Assembly (NCBI GenBank): GCA_025351005.1
Contig: JANXWS010000040.1
Coordinates: 62,001 to 126,000, forward strand
Length of the DNA: 64,000 bases
From: Pseudomonadota bacterium
Lineage (GTDB): Bacteria > Pseudomonadota > Gammaproteobacteria > Steroidobacterales > Steroidobacteraceae
Direction of reading: 5' to 3'
In this document: piece by piece, positions 42,595-51,248 of the stretch
How positions within the stretch are numbered: position 1 is the stretch's first letter
Layout: the number at the start of each line of letters is the position of its first letter
Position numbers and translations under genes: made by a program
The notes under the pieces: model-generated
Told to the model about the DNA's origin: nothing
The model's database searches: none
The model's input: the letters and a program-made list of their open reading frames with translations, nothing else

Positions 42595-42937
42595 GGCGGG
42601 ATCCTGCTGCAGTTCCACGGCGAGCGTGCAAAGTATCGCATGCCGTTGAGGGCTGCCTTTTCTCGGGTAAGAGTGATGTACCTATTGCATTGGCCCCGGA
42701 CTTTGCGAAGGTGCGAGGTCTGCCGCGAAAGATTCCTTGCCGGACCGACGGCACCGTCACTGCGCAGCGCGGGACGGCGGGCGCCAGATCCACGTCAGTC
42801 ACCGCATCGTCGAGCGCGGCGACCGCAGCGGCGCGCGTTACCGCCCCTCGACCGACGGCTGCCGATCCGCAGCGACGGACGGCGCGTCGTTGCCCGGTGA
42901 CCGCGGGCAGCGAAACCGCCCGTGCGCCCTGCACCGG
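42595..42937 (-). promoter_or_regulatory. Upstream region of prpBCD operon
   Basis: This 343-bp gap upstream of prpB is the likely promoter region; no gene was recognised in it. A lower-GC patch spans about 42655-42690. A 7-bp inverted pair GCAAAGT (42628-42634) and ACTTTGC (42700-42706) flanks that patch and may be regulator half-sites. No sigma-54 GG-N10-GC promoter, expected for PrpR control, was identified. Confidence 0.4.
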
Positions 42938-45736
42938 TCAGTGTTTCGCGACCGGGCCGCCATCGTCGCCGACGAGCTCGAGCCGGCGCGGACCGAGAGC
43001 CCGGATCGATTGCTCGATCTTGGCTCGGTCGCCGACGATGACGATCTTCAGCGACGCGGGATCTAGGTAGCGGCCGGCGAGCGCCGTGACCCGCTCGCCC
43101 GTGACCGCATAGACCTGCGCCGGCAATCCGGCGTAAGTGTCAGCCGGCAAGCCGTAGACGAAGAGGTCGGCGACGGTCTGCGAGGTCTGCTCCGGGGTCT
43201 CGAACAGTCCCGCCAGCGACTGGGCGAAGGAGGCCTGCGCTCCCTTCAGTTCCGCTTCGGTCGGCGGCACGGTGCGCATCGCATCGAGCTCTTTCAGGAA
43301 CGCCTCGAGACCGGGCGCACTGACGTCCGTGCGGATGCCGGAGCTGGCCGTGAAATACCCGGCCTCGCGCCCGAAGCGGAAGGCCGAGCCTGCGCCGTAC
43401 GTATAACCGTGCTCCTCGCGAAGGTTCATGTTGAGGCGGCTCGAGAACAGGCCGCCGAAGACGTTGTTCATGACCTCGAGCGCCGCGTAGTCCGGCGTGG
43501 AACGCGCGACGCCGGGCAACCCGAGCCGGATCATGCTCTGTGGCGAGCCGGGCCGGTCGAGCAGCAGCATCCGGGCGCCGGGCTCGAAGTGCACCGGCGG
43601 CGGCTCGGCACCCTTGTTCGCGACCGAGCGCCACTCGCCGAAGGCCGTCGCGGCCAGCGAGCGCGCCTCGGCGGGCGTGACGTCGCCAGCGAGCACGAGC
43701 GCAGTCGTTGCCGGCAAGTAGTGCTGTCGCCAGAGGCGCTTCAGGTCCAGGACGCTGACGCGGCGGTTGCCGGCGCGCGTGCCCGCGTCCGGATATCCAT
43801 AACGCTGCCCGCCGCCATAGAGGGCGTGCAGCAGCACGACCCGGCTCGCCTCGCGCGGATCGCGTGTCGCCTGTTGCAGCTCGCCGTCGCGGAGCGACCG
43901 GACGCGCTCGACGTCCTTGGCATCAAAACGCGGATGCCCGACGACGTCTGCCAGCAGCTCGAGCGCCGGCCGCAGGTTGGGTTTCAGAACCGTCAGCGTC
44001 GCGATCGCCCGGTCGCGACCCGACTGGGTGCCGAGGTTGGCGCCGGCCTGCGCGGCGTCGTCCGCGAGCTGCGCCGCCGAGCGCCGCAGCGTGCCCTCCT
44101 GGAGCATCTCGGCCGTGAACGCCGCGAGGCCCGGGCGGTCGACCGGGTTCGCGCTCGTGCCGGCGAAGGTCACCACGCTCGCCGCAACGACCGGCAGCTG
44201 GTGCTGCTCGACGACGAGGACGGTGAGGCCATTGTCGAGCTTGAACTGCGCTGCGACCGGCAGGCTGATGCCGGGCACCGCTCCGGGCGGCGGCACTGCC
44301 GCCCGCCACGGCTCCTCCGGCATCGAGCCGCCCGCCGTCGTAGCCGCCACCGACGCGGCGCGCGGCACATCGTGCAGCACCTTCTCGCCGGGCACGCAGT
44401 AGACGACGACCCGCGCCGAGCGCTGCAGGCGCGCCTGTGCCGTGCGCTTCACCGTCGCAGGCGTCGCCGCGTCGTACCGGCCCAGGTCGCGGGCCAAGAA
44501 GCCGGGATCGTTGAGGAACTGGTTGTACAGGTTCAGCTGGTCGGCGACGCCGCCGAAGCCGCCGAGGCGCTCGAGCTGCCCGAGCATCTTGGTCTCGATG
44601 ACGTTGCGCGCCCGCTCGAGCTCGCCCGCGCTCGGACCTTCGGTCCGGAAGCGGTCGAGTTGTTCGTCGATCGCAGCCTCGAGGCGCGCCGCGTCGACAC
44701 CCGGCTTGGCGGTAGCCTCCAGCATGAGCACGGAGCCAAGCCGGAGGTTCTGGGTCTGGACCGTGACGTCGAGCGCGACCTGCCGTTCATGCACCAGGGC
44801 CTTGTAGAGCCGCCCCGACCTCCCGCCGCCCAGCACCTGCGCGATCACGTCAGACTCGGCATCGCCCGGCTGGAAGATCGGATCCATGATCCAGGCCATG
44901 TACACGCGCGGCAGCTCGACCTGGTCGGCGACCACTACCCGCCGCTCGGTCGTGATCGGCGGCGTGAGCGCGGCCGGCGACGGCACGGCCCGTCCCGCCG
45001 GGATCGTCCCGAAGTATTTCTCGACGAGCCGGCGGGCCGTGGCGAACTCGATGTCGCCGGCGATCACGAGGCTCGCGTTGCTCGGCGTGTAGTACTCGCG
45101 CGAGAAAGTCCGCACGTCGTCGATGCGCGCCGCCTCGATGTCCTCGTGCGAGCCCATCACATCGGCGTGGTACGGATGCCCGACCGGGAACAGCTGGTGG
45201 AATATTTCCTCCTCGGCCAGCCCGTACGGGGCACCCTCGATGCTCTGACGCCGCTCGTTGCGGACGACGTCGCGCTGGTTCTCGAGTCTTACCGAATCGA
45301 GCCCCTCGAGCAGGTAACCCATGCGATCGCTCTCGAGCCAGAGCGCGAGCTCGAGCTGGTTCGATGGCAGGGTCTCGAAGTAGTTGGTGCGGTCGAAGTC
45401 CGTCGTGCCGTTCGCATCGCTGGCGCCGGCCGCTTCCAGGAAACGGAAATGCGCCTTGGAACCGACGTGCTTCGAGCCCTCGAACATCATGTGCTCGAAG
45501 AGGTGCGCGAAGCCGGTCCGCCCGGCCGTCTCGTTGGCGGGACCGACGTGGTACCAGACGTTCACCGCCACCAGCGGCAGCCGGTGATCCTGGTGGAGGA
45601 TCACGTCGAGCCCGTTCGCGAGCTTGAACTTCTCGTACTTGAGCTCGACGGCGCCTACGGACGCGGCGGTTGCCGGGCCGGAGCCGGCCGCCAGGATCGC
45701 CAGGGCGAGCAACCACGCGCCAGTAGTGCGGTGCAT
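42938..45736 (-). CDS. Exported M16 zinc metallopeptidase, two-domain
   Basis: A 932-residue pitrilysin-family peptidase with a signal peptide (LLALAILAAGSGPATA). The N-terminal half has the inverted zinc motif HLFEH (78-82) and the downstream Glu in the QRDVVRNERRQ segment. The second half (from about residue 490, QFKLDNGLTVLVVEQHQLPVV) repeats the fold but lacks HxxEH, as is usual for the partner half. Substrate-grip motifs such as RLNMNLREEHGYTYGAGS are intact. It would act in the periplasm or outer envelope on peptides. The ATG at 45736 follows GAGGAA. No accessory genes accompany it. Confidence 0.93.
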   Translation of the reverse strand: MHRTTGAWLLALAILAAGSGPATAASVGAVELKYEKFKLANGLDVILHQDHRLPLVAVNVWYHVGPANETAGRTGFAHLFEHMMFEGSKHVGSKAHFRFLEAAGASDANGTTDFDRTNYFETLPSNQLELALWLESDRMGYLLEGLDSVRLENQRDVVRNERRQSIEGAPYGLAEEEIFHQLFPVGHPYHADVMGSHEDIEAARIDDVRTFSREYYTPSNASLVIAGDIEFATARRLVEKYFGTIPAGRAVPSPAALTPPITTERRVVVADQVELPRVYMAWIMDPIFQPGDAESDVIAQVLGGGRSGRLYKALVHERQVALDVTVQTQNLRLGSVLMLEATAKPGVDAARLEAAIDEQLDRFRTEGPSAGELERARNVIETKMLGQLERLGGFGGVADQLNLYNQFLNDPGFLARDLGRYDAATPATVKRTAQARLQRSARVVVYCVPGEKVLHDVPRAASVAATTAGGSMPEEPWRAAVPPPGAVPGISLPVAAQFKLDNGLTVLVVEQHQLPVVAASVVTFAGTSANPVDRPGLAAFTAEMLQEGTLRRSAAQLADDAAQAGANLGTQSGRDRAIATLTVLKPNLRPALELLADVVGHPRFDAKDVERVRSLRDGELQQATRDPREASRVVLLHALYGGGQRYGYPDAGTRAGNRRVSVLDLKRLWRQHYLPATTALVLAGDVTPAEARSLAATAFGEWRSVANKGAEPPPVHFEPGARMLLLDRPGSPQSMIRLGLPGVARSTPDYAALEVMNNVFGGLFSSRLNMNLREEHGYTYGAGSAFRFGREAGYFTASSGIRTDVSAPGLEAFLKELDAMRTVPPTEAELKGAQASFAQSLAGLFETPEQTSQTVADLFVYGLPADTYAGLPAQVYAVTGERVTALAGRYLDPASLKIVIVGDRAKIEQSIRALGPRRLELVGDDGGPVAKH

Positions 45737-45863
45737 GTCGGGTTCCTCGGCGGCGGGCTTGCCGCAGTGAAGGCCGCGCAGCATGTCAAGGCGGGCCGTG
45801 GTTGTCGAGATCGGCGGGTCTCCCGCCGCCCCGGTCGACCGGCGGCCGGCACGCCGGCGCGGC

Positions 45864-46790
45864 TCACTTCCGGTAGATGACGAGTTCGGACGGCGGTGTC
45901 ACGCCGTAGATCTGCGCGAAGTTGCCCTGGTTGATGGCGAGGCTCAGCTGGCCGCGCGAGTCGATGAACGCGAGCGGCCGGCCGGGCGGCACGTCGCCGA
46001 AGGTCGCGACAAACGGCACCGTCAGGTCCTCGCCGGCGACCCGCAGGCGCACCGGCTCCCCGGCCGCATAGCCCATCTGCTGGAACGTGTCGCGATCGAT
46101 GTTGGTGACGAGGTTGCCGTAGGGCCCGTCGAGGGCGACGACACTGCCGCGCACGCCGCGTTCATCAACGACCGCGCGCGACAGCTCGAGACGCGCCAGA
46201 TCCGCCACCGGCGGCCCGACCAGCGTCCAGTCATCGCCGCGCGCGAGGTGCCCCGCGACCGGCGAGAAGACATCGCGGCCGTGGAAGGTCGACGAGGCCG
46301 AACGGCCGAGCAGCCAGCGGGCGTTGCGGATCTCGCGGGCAGCCTCCAGGCCGTCGCGGTCGACGACCTGAGTGACCAGGCCGTTGTCGGGCAGCACGAA
46401 ATACTGTTGCCGCCGCGTCTTGACGACGATCGGCCGCCGGCTGGTGCCGACACCCGGGTCGATGACGGTCACGAACACCGTGCCCGCCGGGTAGTACGGC
46501 GCCGTCCGCGCCAGCAGCCGCGCACCGTCGACGATCGAGTACGGCGTCACCTGGTGGGTAAGGTCGATGATCTGCGCATCCGGCGCGAGGCTCAGCATCA
46601 CGCCCTTGCAGATAGCGACGGCGTCGTCGACCGAGCCGAAATCGCTCAGGAACACGATGAGCGCTCGGGCCGGCCGGACCGGCCGTGCCGCGCCGTGGCC
46701 GCACGGCGCTGCCAGCAGCAGTCCGAGGCTGACGAAGACGGCGGCAAGAGCACCGCGGCATTGCTCGCGCTCGACTCTATCGGGCTGCAT
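45864..46790 (-). CDS. Exported SAM hydroxide adenosyltransferase family protein (DUF62)
   Basis: A 308-residue member of the S-adenosyl-L-methionine hydroxide adenosyltransferase / fluorinase fold family. FLSDFGSVDDAVAICKG (with the catalytic Asp), VIDPGVGTSRRPI, LPDNGLV and FHGRDVFSPVAGHLA are the known motifs. Relatives split SAM into adenosine and methionine. Unusually, a hydrophobic N-terminal segment (ALAAVFVSLGLLLAAPCGHG) precedes the domain and looks like a signal peptide, putting the enzyme outside the cytoplasm where SAM is scarce. The ATG at 46790 is the nearest good start. It is divergent from the asparaginase-like gene. Confidence 0.85.
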   Translation of the reverse strand: MQPDRVEREQCRGALAAVFVSLGLLLAAPCGHGAARPVRPARALIVFLSDFGSVDDAVAICKGVMLSLAPDAQIIDLTHQVTPYSIVDGARLLARTAPYYPAGTVFVTVIDPGVGTSRRPIVVKTRRQQYFVLPDNGLVTQVVDRDGLEAAREIRNARWLLGRSASSTFHGRDVFSPVAGHLARGDDWTLVGPPVADLARLELSRAVVDERGVRGSVVALDGPYGNLVTNIDRDTFQQMGYAAGEPVRLRVAGEDLTVPFVATFGDVPPGRPLAFIDSRGQLSLAINQGNFAQIYGVTPPSELVIYRK

Positions 46791-46969
46791 GGGCGCCGCG
46801 TACCTCGGCCGCGATGGGGGTTGCGGGTCGTAACCTGACACGGAAGTCTGCCGGGACCAGCGTCCGGCGGCAATCGGCCGCCATCGTCGGCGGGGCCCCG
46901 GCCGCGGTCCGGCGCCCTTGCGACGCCTTCGCAAAACCGGCACGTTAGGCGGCAACGAGGCGACTCTCC

Positions 46970-47458
46970 ATGTCCTTCACGATATTCACCACCGGCGGCA
47001 CGCTCGACAAGGTCTACTTCGATGCCAAGGGCGGCTATGAGGTGGGAGCACCGGTGGTACGCGACATCCTCGAGCACGGCCGCGTGACGGAGCCGGTGGC
47101 GATCATCGAGCTGCTGCGCAAGGACAGCCTCGAGATGACCGACGCGGACCGGGAGCTGGTCCGCCGGGCCATCGCCGCCTGCGACACCGGCGGCGTCGTC
47201 GTCACGCACGGTACCGACACGATGGTCGACACCGCCCGCGCGCTGGGCGCGATCACCGGCAAGACGATCGTCCTGACCGGCGCGCTGCAGCCGGGGAGAT
47301 TCGCGGACAGCGACGGACCGTTCAACCTCGGCATGGCGATCGCCACCGTGCAGACCGCACCGCCCGGCGTCTACATCGTCGCCAACGGCCGTGTCTTCGA
47401 CGCGCGGCGGGTGCGCAAGAACCGGGAGCGCAACTGCTTCGAAGCGACCGACTCCTAG
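46970..47458 (+). CDS. Single-domain asparaginase-like protein
   Basis: A 162-residue protein matching only the N-terminal domain of L-asparaginase: the first catalytic Thr in FTTGGTLDKVYF and the second in VVVTHGTDTMVDTA, then KTIVLTGALQP and GPFNLGMAIA. The C-terminal asparaginase domain, which completes the active site in tetramers, is absent and the protein ends soon after RVFDARRVRKNRE. Short proteins of this kind recur in proteobacteria as I recall, so it is probably a complete family and not a truncation. Activity cannot be assumed. The ATG lies after a weak AGG-type site. Confidence 0.85.
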   Translation: MSFTIFTTGGTLDKVYFDAKGGYEVGAPVVRDILEHGRVTEPVAIIELLRKDSLEMTDADRELVRRAIAACDTGGVVVTHGTDTMVDTARALGAITGKTIVLTGALQPGRFADSDGPFNLGMAIATVQTAPPGVYIVANGRVFDARRVRKNRERNCFEATDS

Positions 47459-47515
47459 CCGCAGCCACGCGGGCGGTCCGGTCTCGCGCCGGACCCCGCC
47501 GAGCGAGCGTCCACG

Positions 47516-48247
47516 ATGATTCATCCCTTCCACCCGGCGCTACCGTGGCCCGTACGACTCGAGATCGGGCTCCGGCTCGCGTGGATCCGGGCGACGGTGC
47601 CGAGGCTCCCGCCGCCGCCCGGGCCGCACGGCGTCGTCGACGGCAAAGCCCCGGCCCTGAGCCTCGTCGGCATTGGCGACTCGATCGTCGCCGGCATCGG
47701 CGTGCGCGAACAGGCGGGCAGCCTGATCGCGCAGGTCGCCGCCCGCCTCGCGCGCGGTGGCCGCGCGGTGCGCTGGGTCAGCATCGGGCTGGCCGGCGCC
47801 ACCGCGCCCGCGCTCCCGACGCTGCTCGAGGCCGCCGGGCACGAGCGCCCGGAGCTGGTGCTCGTGTCGTGCGGCGTCAACGACATCGTCCGCGGCCAGC
47901 CTGCCGCCGACTTCGCAGCCGCGCTCGAGGATCTTTACCGGCGCACGCGCGCAGCATGGCCCGCAGCACGCATCGTCCACGTCGGCATCCCGCCCCTTGG
48001 GCAGTTTCCGGCCCTGCAGGGCCGGCTCGGCCGCCGGCTCGGCGCCCATGGCGACCTGTGCATCGCCGCTGCGCACGCGGCGGCGGAACGCAGCGGCACG
48101 CTCTACTCGCCGTTCCCGTCGGCGGTCAACCGCGCGGCGTTCGCGCGCGACGGTTTTCATCCCAATGAGAGCGGCTGCGCTGCCTGGGCGGATGCGGTCG
48201 CCGCGACGATCGCGGCCGGCGCCGTGCCGGCTGGCCGGCGAGGTTAG
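47516..48247 (+). CDS. SGNH/GDSL hydrolase
   Basis: A 243-residue SGNH-fold esterase or lipase. Block I is SLVGIGDSIVAGIGV (catalytic Ser in GDS), block II is a Gly in LAGATAP, block III is VSCGVNDIVRG (Asn) and block V is ARDGFHPNESG (Asp and His). There is no clear signal peptide; the N-terminal LEIGLRLAWIRATVPRLPPPP may be a membrane-associating helix. Substrate unknown. It follows the asparaginase-like gene by 57 bp on the same strand and may be co-transcribed. Its stop overlaps that of the convergent MttB gene. Confidence 0.9.
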   Translation: MIHPFHPALPWPVRLEIGLRLAWIRATVPRLPPPPGPHGVVDGKAPALSLVGIGDSIVAGIGVREQAGSLIAQVAARLARGGRAVRWVSIGLAGATAPALPTLLEAAGHERPELVLVSCGVNDIVRGQPAADFAAALEDLYRRTRAAWPAARIVHVGIPPLGQFPALQGRLGRRLGAHGDLCIAAAHAAAERSGTLYSPFPSAVNRAAFARDGFHPNESGCAAWADAVAATIAAGAVPAGRRG

Positions 48248-49779
48248 GGCTCGCCGCTGCCGATCTCGGCGCGACGCCGCGCCACGTAGGCGTCGAGCTC
48301 CTCGCGGATCGCGGGGTCGAGCAAGGGTTCCTCGTACTCGCTGAGCGCCCGCTTCCAGATCTCCGTGGCGCGCGCGCTCGCGTCGGCGCTGCCGGCGAGC
48401 TCCCAGTTGCCATGGTTCTGCCAGTTCGAGACGAGCGGCTGGTAGAACGCGTGCTGGTAGCGCTCCATCGTGTGCGGCTCACCGAAGTAGTGGCCGCCGC
48501 TCGGCACACCGCGGATCGCCTCGAAGCCGAGCTCAGCCGCGTTGACCACGACCGGCTGCAGGAACTCCATGATCAGCTGCAGCATCTCGACGTCGAGCAC
48601 CAGTTTCTCGAACGACGCGGTCAGCCCGCCCTCCTGCCAGCCCGCGGCGTGATAGACGAGGTTGCCGTGGCCGAGAACCGCCCCCCACAGAGACATCTCG
48701 GTCTCGTAGGCACCCTGAGCGTCGGCGACGTTGGAGGCGCTCGCATTCGAGGTGCGATACGGCAGCCGGTAGCGGCGCGCCAGCTGGCCGCTCGCGACGT
48801 TCGCCCTGGCATTCTCCGGCGTGCCGAACGCCGGGGCGCCCGAGCGCAGGTCGACGTTCGAGGTGAACGCGCCGTACATCACCGGCGTACCTGGCCGCAC
48901 GACTTCGGCGAGCACCACGCCGAACAGCGCCTCGGCGTTCTGCTGCGCCAGCGCCGCGGCGAGCGACACCGGCGCCATCGCGCCCATCAGCGTGAACGGC
49001 GTGACGACCACCGGCTGGCCGTGCTCGGCCATCGTCATCAGGCCGTCCGCCATCGCCTCGTCGAAACGGCGCGGGCTGTTGACCGAAATGATGGTCATGA
49101 CCCCCGGGCTCGCGGCCAGTGCCTCGGGCGCGACGCCGCGCGCGATCGCCATCATGTGGATGCCGTCGCGCGCCCGGCCAGCGCCGATGGCGGTGCAGTG
49201 GTACGCCAGGTCGGAGTAGACGAGGTTGGCGCGGTAGGCGTCGAGGTGCCGGGAGTTTGCCGGCAGCTCGGTAGGTGCGCAGACCTGGTTGCCGATCAGG
49301 TGGATGGCGTTGAAGTAATGCGCCAGCCGGATGAAGTCGCAGTAGTCGCGGTAGTTTCCAGGCCGGCGGCCGCGCTCGCGGTCGTGCACGTTCGGCGGGC
49401 CGGCCACCAGGCCGAAGTTGATGTGGTTGCCGCCGAGCGTGACCTGGCGAGCGGGATTGCGCGGCGTCAGCGTAAACGACGACGGCGCCCGTGCGAGCGC
49501 GTGCGCGACCAGGCCGCGGTCGAGCCGCACGATGCCGGTCGCGTCGTCGACGTCGGCGCCGGCGGTCCGCAGCACGGCACGCGCCCGCGGTGACATGAGT
49601 TCTATTCCGAGTTCTTCGAGGATGCGCAGCGACGTGAGGTGGATCGCCTCCAGCTGGTCGGCCGACAGCAGCTCCATCGGCGCATACGGGTTGACGACCG
49701 CCCGCCATGGCAGCTGCGGCAGCGGCCCGCCGCTGCTGCGGCGGCCGCGCCCTCCCTCGCGACGGCGTGTCGGGTCCAT
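48244..49779 (-). CDS. MttB-family (non-pyrrolysine) methyltransferase
   Basis: A 511-residue member of the trimethylamine methyltransferase superfamily. Typical stretches are LSADQLEAIHLTSLRILEELGIEL near the N-terminus and, later, GAFTSNVDLRSGAPAFGTPE, YRTSNASASNVADAQGAYE and GGLTASFEKLVLDVEML. There is no in-frame amber codon, so it is of the pyrrolysine-free type; such proteins include glycine betaine and other quaternary-amine methyltransferases that pass the methyl to a corrinoid protein. No corrinoid protein, reactivase or second methyltransferase lies nearby. Demethylation of a quaternary amine is therefore only a suggestion. It is divergent from the second RND operon. Confidence 0.88.
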   Translation of the reverse strand: MDPTRRREGGRGRRSSGGPLPQLPWRAVVNPYAPMELLSADQLEAIHLTSLRILEELGIELMSPRARAVLRTAGADVDDATGIVRLDRGLVAHALARAPSSFTLTPRNPARQVTLGGNHINFGLVAGPPNVHDRERGRRPGNYRDYCDFIRLAHYFNAIHLIGNQVCAPTELPANSRHLDAYRANLVYSDLAYHCTAIGAGRARDGIHMMAIARGVAPEALAASPGVMTIISVNSPRRFDEAMADGLMTMAEHGQPVVVTPFTLMGAMAPVSLAAALAQQNAEALFGVVLAEVVRPGTPVMYGAFTSNVDLRSGAPAFGTPENARANVASGQLARRYRLPYRTSNASASNVADAQGAYETEMSLWGAVLGHGNLVYHAAGWQEGGLTASFEKLVLDVEMLQLIMEFLQPVVVNAAELGFEAIRGVPSGGHYFGEPHTMERYQHAFYQPLVSNWQNHGNWELAGSADASARATEIWKRALSEYEEPLLDPAIREELDAYVARRRAEIGSGEP

Positions 49780-49936
49780 CGTCGTTCCTTGCCGGGCCGT
49801 CGGACCCCGGTGCCGGTCACGGCAGCGCGCGCCGTTGCCGGGTACCCCGGCGCTCGCGAATTCCAGCTCGGGCGGCGGCCGGACGCCATCGGCGCGAGGT
49901 CCGACCGTTCAGTTATAAGGCAATGATCACAAATGA

Positions 49937-49965
49937 TTTTGGAGTTCGTATTGCTGCGTTATAGT
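49937..49965 (+). promoter_or_regulatory. Probable promoter of second RND operon
   Basis: In an AT-rich pocket (49912-49970), TTTTGG (49937-49942) and TATAGT (49960-49965) are 17 bp apart, about 90 bp before the adaptor start. A partial direct repeat AATGATCAC / AATGATTTT precedes it (49922-49940) and could be a regulator site. Confidence 0.45.
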
Positions 49966-50056
49966 GTACGCCAACGGGCATCACTGCCCCGCTGGACGCT
50001 CGGTGACGAGTCCGCGGGAGCGGAACGGTCCCGTCACTCCAACGCGAGACATCAGC

Positions 50057-51235
50057 ATGACCCGCAGTGCCCGGTGCGCGCCGATCGTATCGATGCTTGC
50101 TGTCGCAGCGGCAGCCGCGGGCCTCGCGGCCTGCGGCCATGGCGGGCCACCGTCGTTCCCGCCACCCGGCGTCAGCGTCGCCACCGTCGTCAAGAAGCAG
50201 GTCGTCGAGTGGGACGAGTTCAGCGGCCGGATTGAAGCGATCGAGTCGGTCGAGCTGCGGCCGCGGGTCGCCGGCTACCTGGCCGGCGTGCACTTCAAGG
50301 AAGGCGGCGAGGTCCGGAAGGGCGATCTGCTGTTCACCATCGACGACCGCGAGTACCGCGACGGCGTGGACAGCGCCGCCGCCAATCTCGCGCGCGCGCA
50401 GGCGCGCCTGGATCTCGCGCAGACGGAGCTCGCCCGCACCGAGAAGCTCGCCGCCATGCACGCGGCCGCGGGCGAGGAGCTCGAGCAGCGCCAGGGCGAG
50501 CTCAAGCAGGCGAGCGCGGACCGCGACGCGACGGCCGCCCAGCTGCGCCAGGCGCGGCTCAACCTCGGCTTCACGCGCATCACGGCACCGATCGCCGGCC
50601 GCATCGGCCGCGCCGAGGTCCGCCCCGGCAACCTGGTCGCGCCCGGGAGCACGCTGCTCGCGACGCTGCTCTCGATCGATCCGGTGTATGTAGCCTTCGA
50701 AGGCGACGAACGCGTCTACCTGAAGTACCAGCAGCTCGCGCGCGACGGCAGCCGAGCGAGCTCGCGCGACGTCCGCAACCCCGTGCGCGTCGGGCTCTCC
50801 TCCGAGGACGGCTTCCCGCACCAGGGCGAGATGGTGTTCGTCGACAACCAGCTCGATCCGGCGACCGGCACGATCCGCGCCCGCGCGTTGCTGCCGAACG
50901 GCGACCGCTCGCTGACGCCGGGACTGTACGCGCGCGTGCAGCTGCTGGGCAGCGGCGCCCGCGAGGCGCTGCTGATCCACGACCGCGCGGTACTGACCGA
51001 CCAGGACCGCAAGTACGTGTACCTGCTCGGACCGAACAACACGGCCGTGCGCCGGGACGTCACGCTCGGGCCGGCGATCGAGGGCCTGCGCATCGTGACC
51101 CACGGTCTCGCCGCCGGCGACCAGGTCGTCGTCAACGGCGTGCGCAAGATCTTCGTGCCGGGCCAGCCGGTCACCCCGTCGACGGTGCCGATGGACCAGC
51201 CCGAGCTGCAGCCCCCCGCCCCGGCCGGCCGCTAG
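50057..51235 (+). CDS. RND efflux adaptor lipoprotein (AcrA/MexE type)
   Basis: A 392-residue periplasmic adaptor. The signal peptide ends with the lipobox LAAC. A first lipoyl half (RPRVAGYLAGVHFKEGGEVRKG), a coiled-coil hairpin (ARAQARLDLAQTELARTEKL), the second lipoyl half (RITAPIAGRIGRAEVRPGNL) and the beta-barrel and membrane-proximal domains follow. RVAGYL...V.FKEG.EV is the AcrA/MexE pattern. First gene of adaptor-pump-channel operon, 13 bp before the pump gene. The ATG at 50057 gives the compact lipoprotein signal; earlier starts do not. Confidence 0.94.
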   Translation: MTRSARCAPIVSMLAVAAAAAGLAACGHGGPPSFPPPGVSVATVVKKQVVEWDEFSGRIEAIESVELRPRVAGYLAGVHFKEGGEVRKGDLLFTIDDREYRDGVDSAAANLARAQARLDLAQTELARTEKLAAMHAAAGEELEQRQGELKQASADRDATAAQLRQARLNLGFTRITAPIAGRIGRAEVRPGNLVAPGSTLLATLLSIDPVYVAFEGDERVYLKYQQLARDGSRASSRDVRNPVRVGLSSEDGFPHQGEMVFVDNQLDPATGTIRARALLPNGDRSLTPGLYARVQLLGSGAREALLIHDRAVLTDQDRKYVYLLGPNNTAVRRDVTLGPAIEGLRIVTHGLAAGDQVVVNGVRKIFVPGQPVTPSTVPMDQPELQPPAPAGR

Positions 51236-51248
51236 CGGCACCCCGCCA

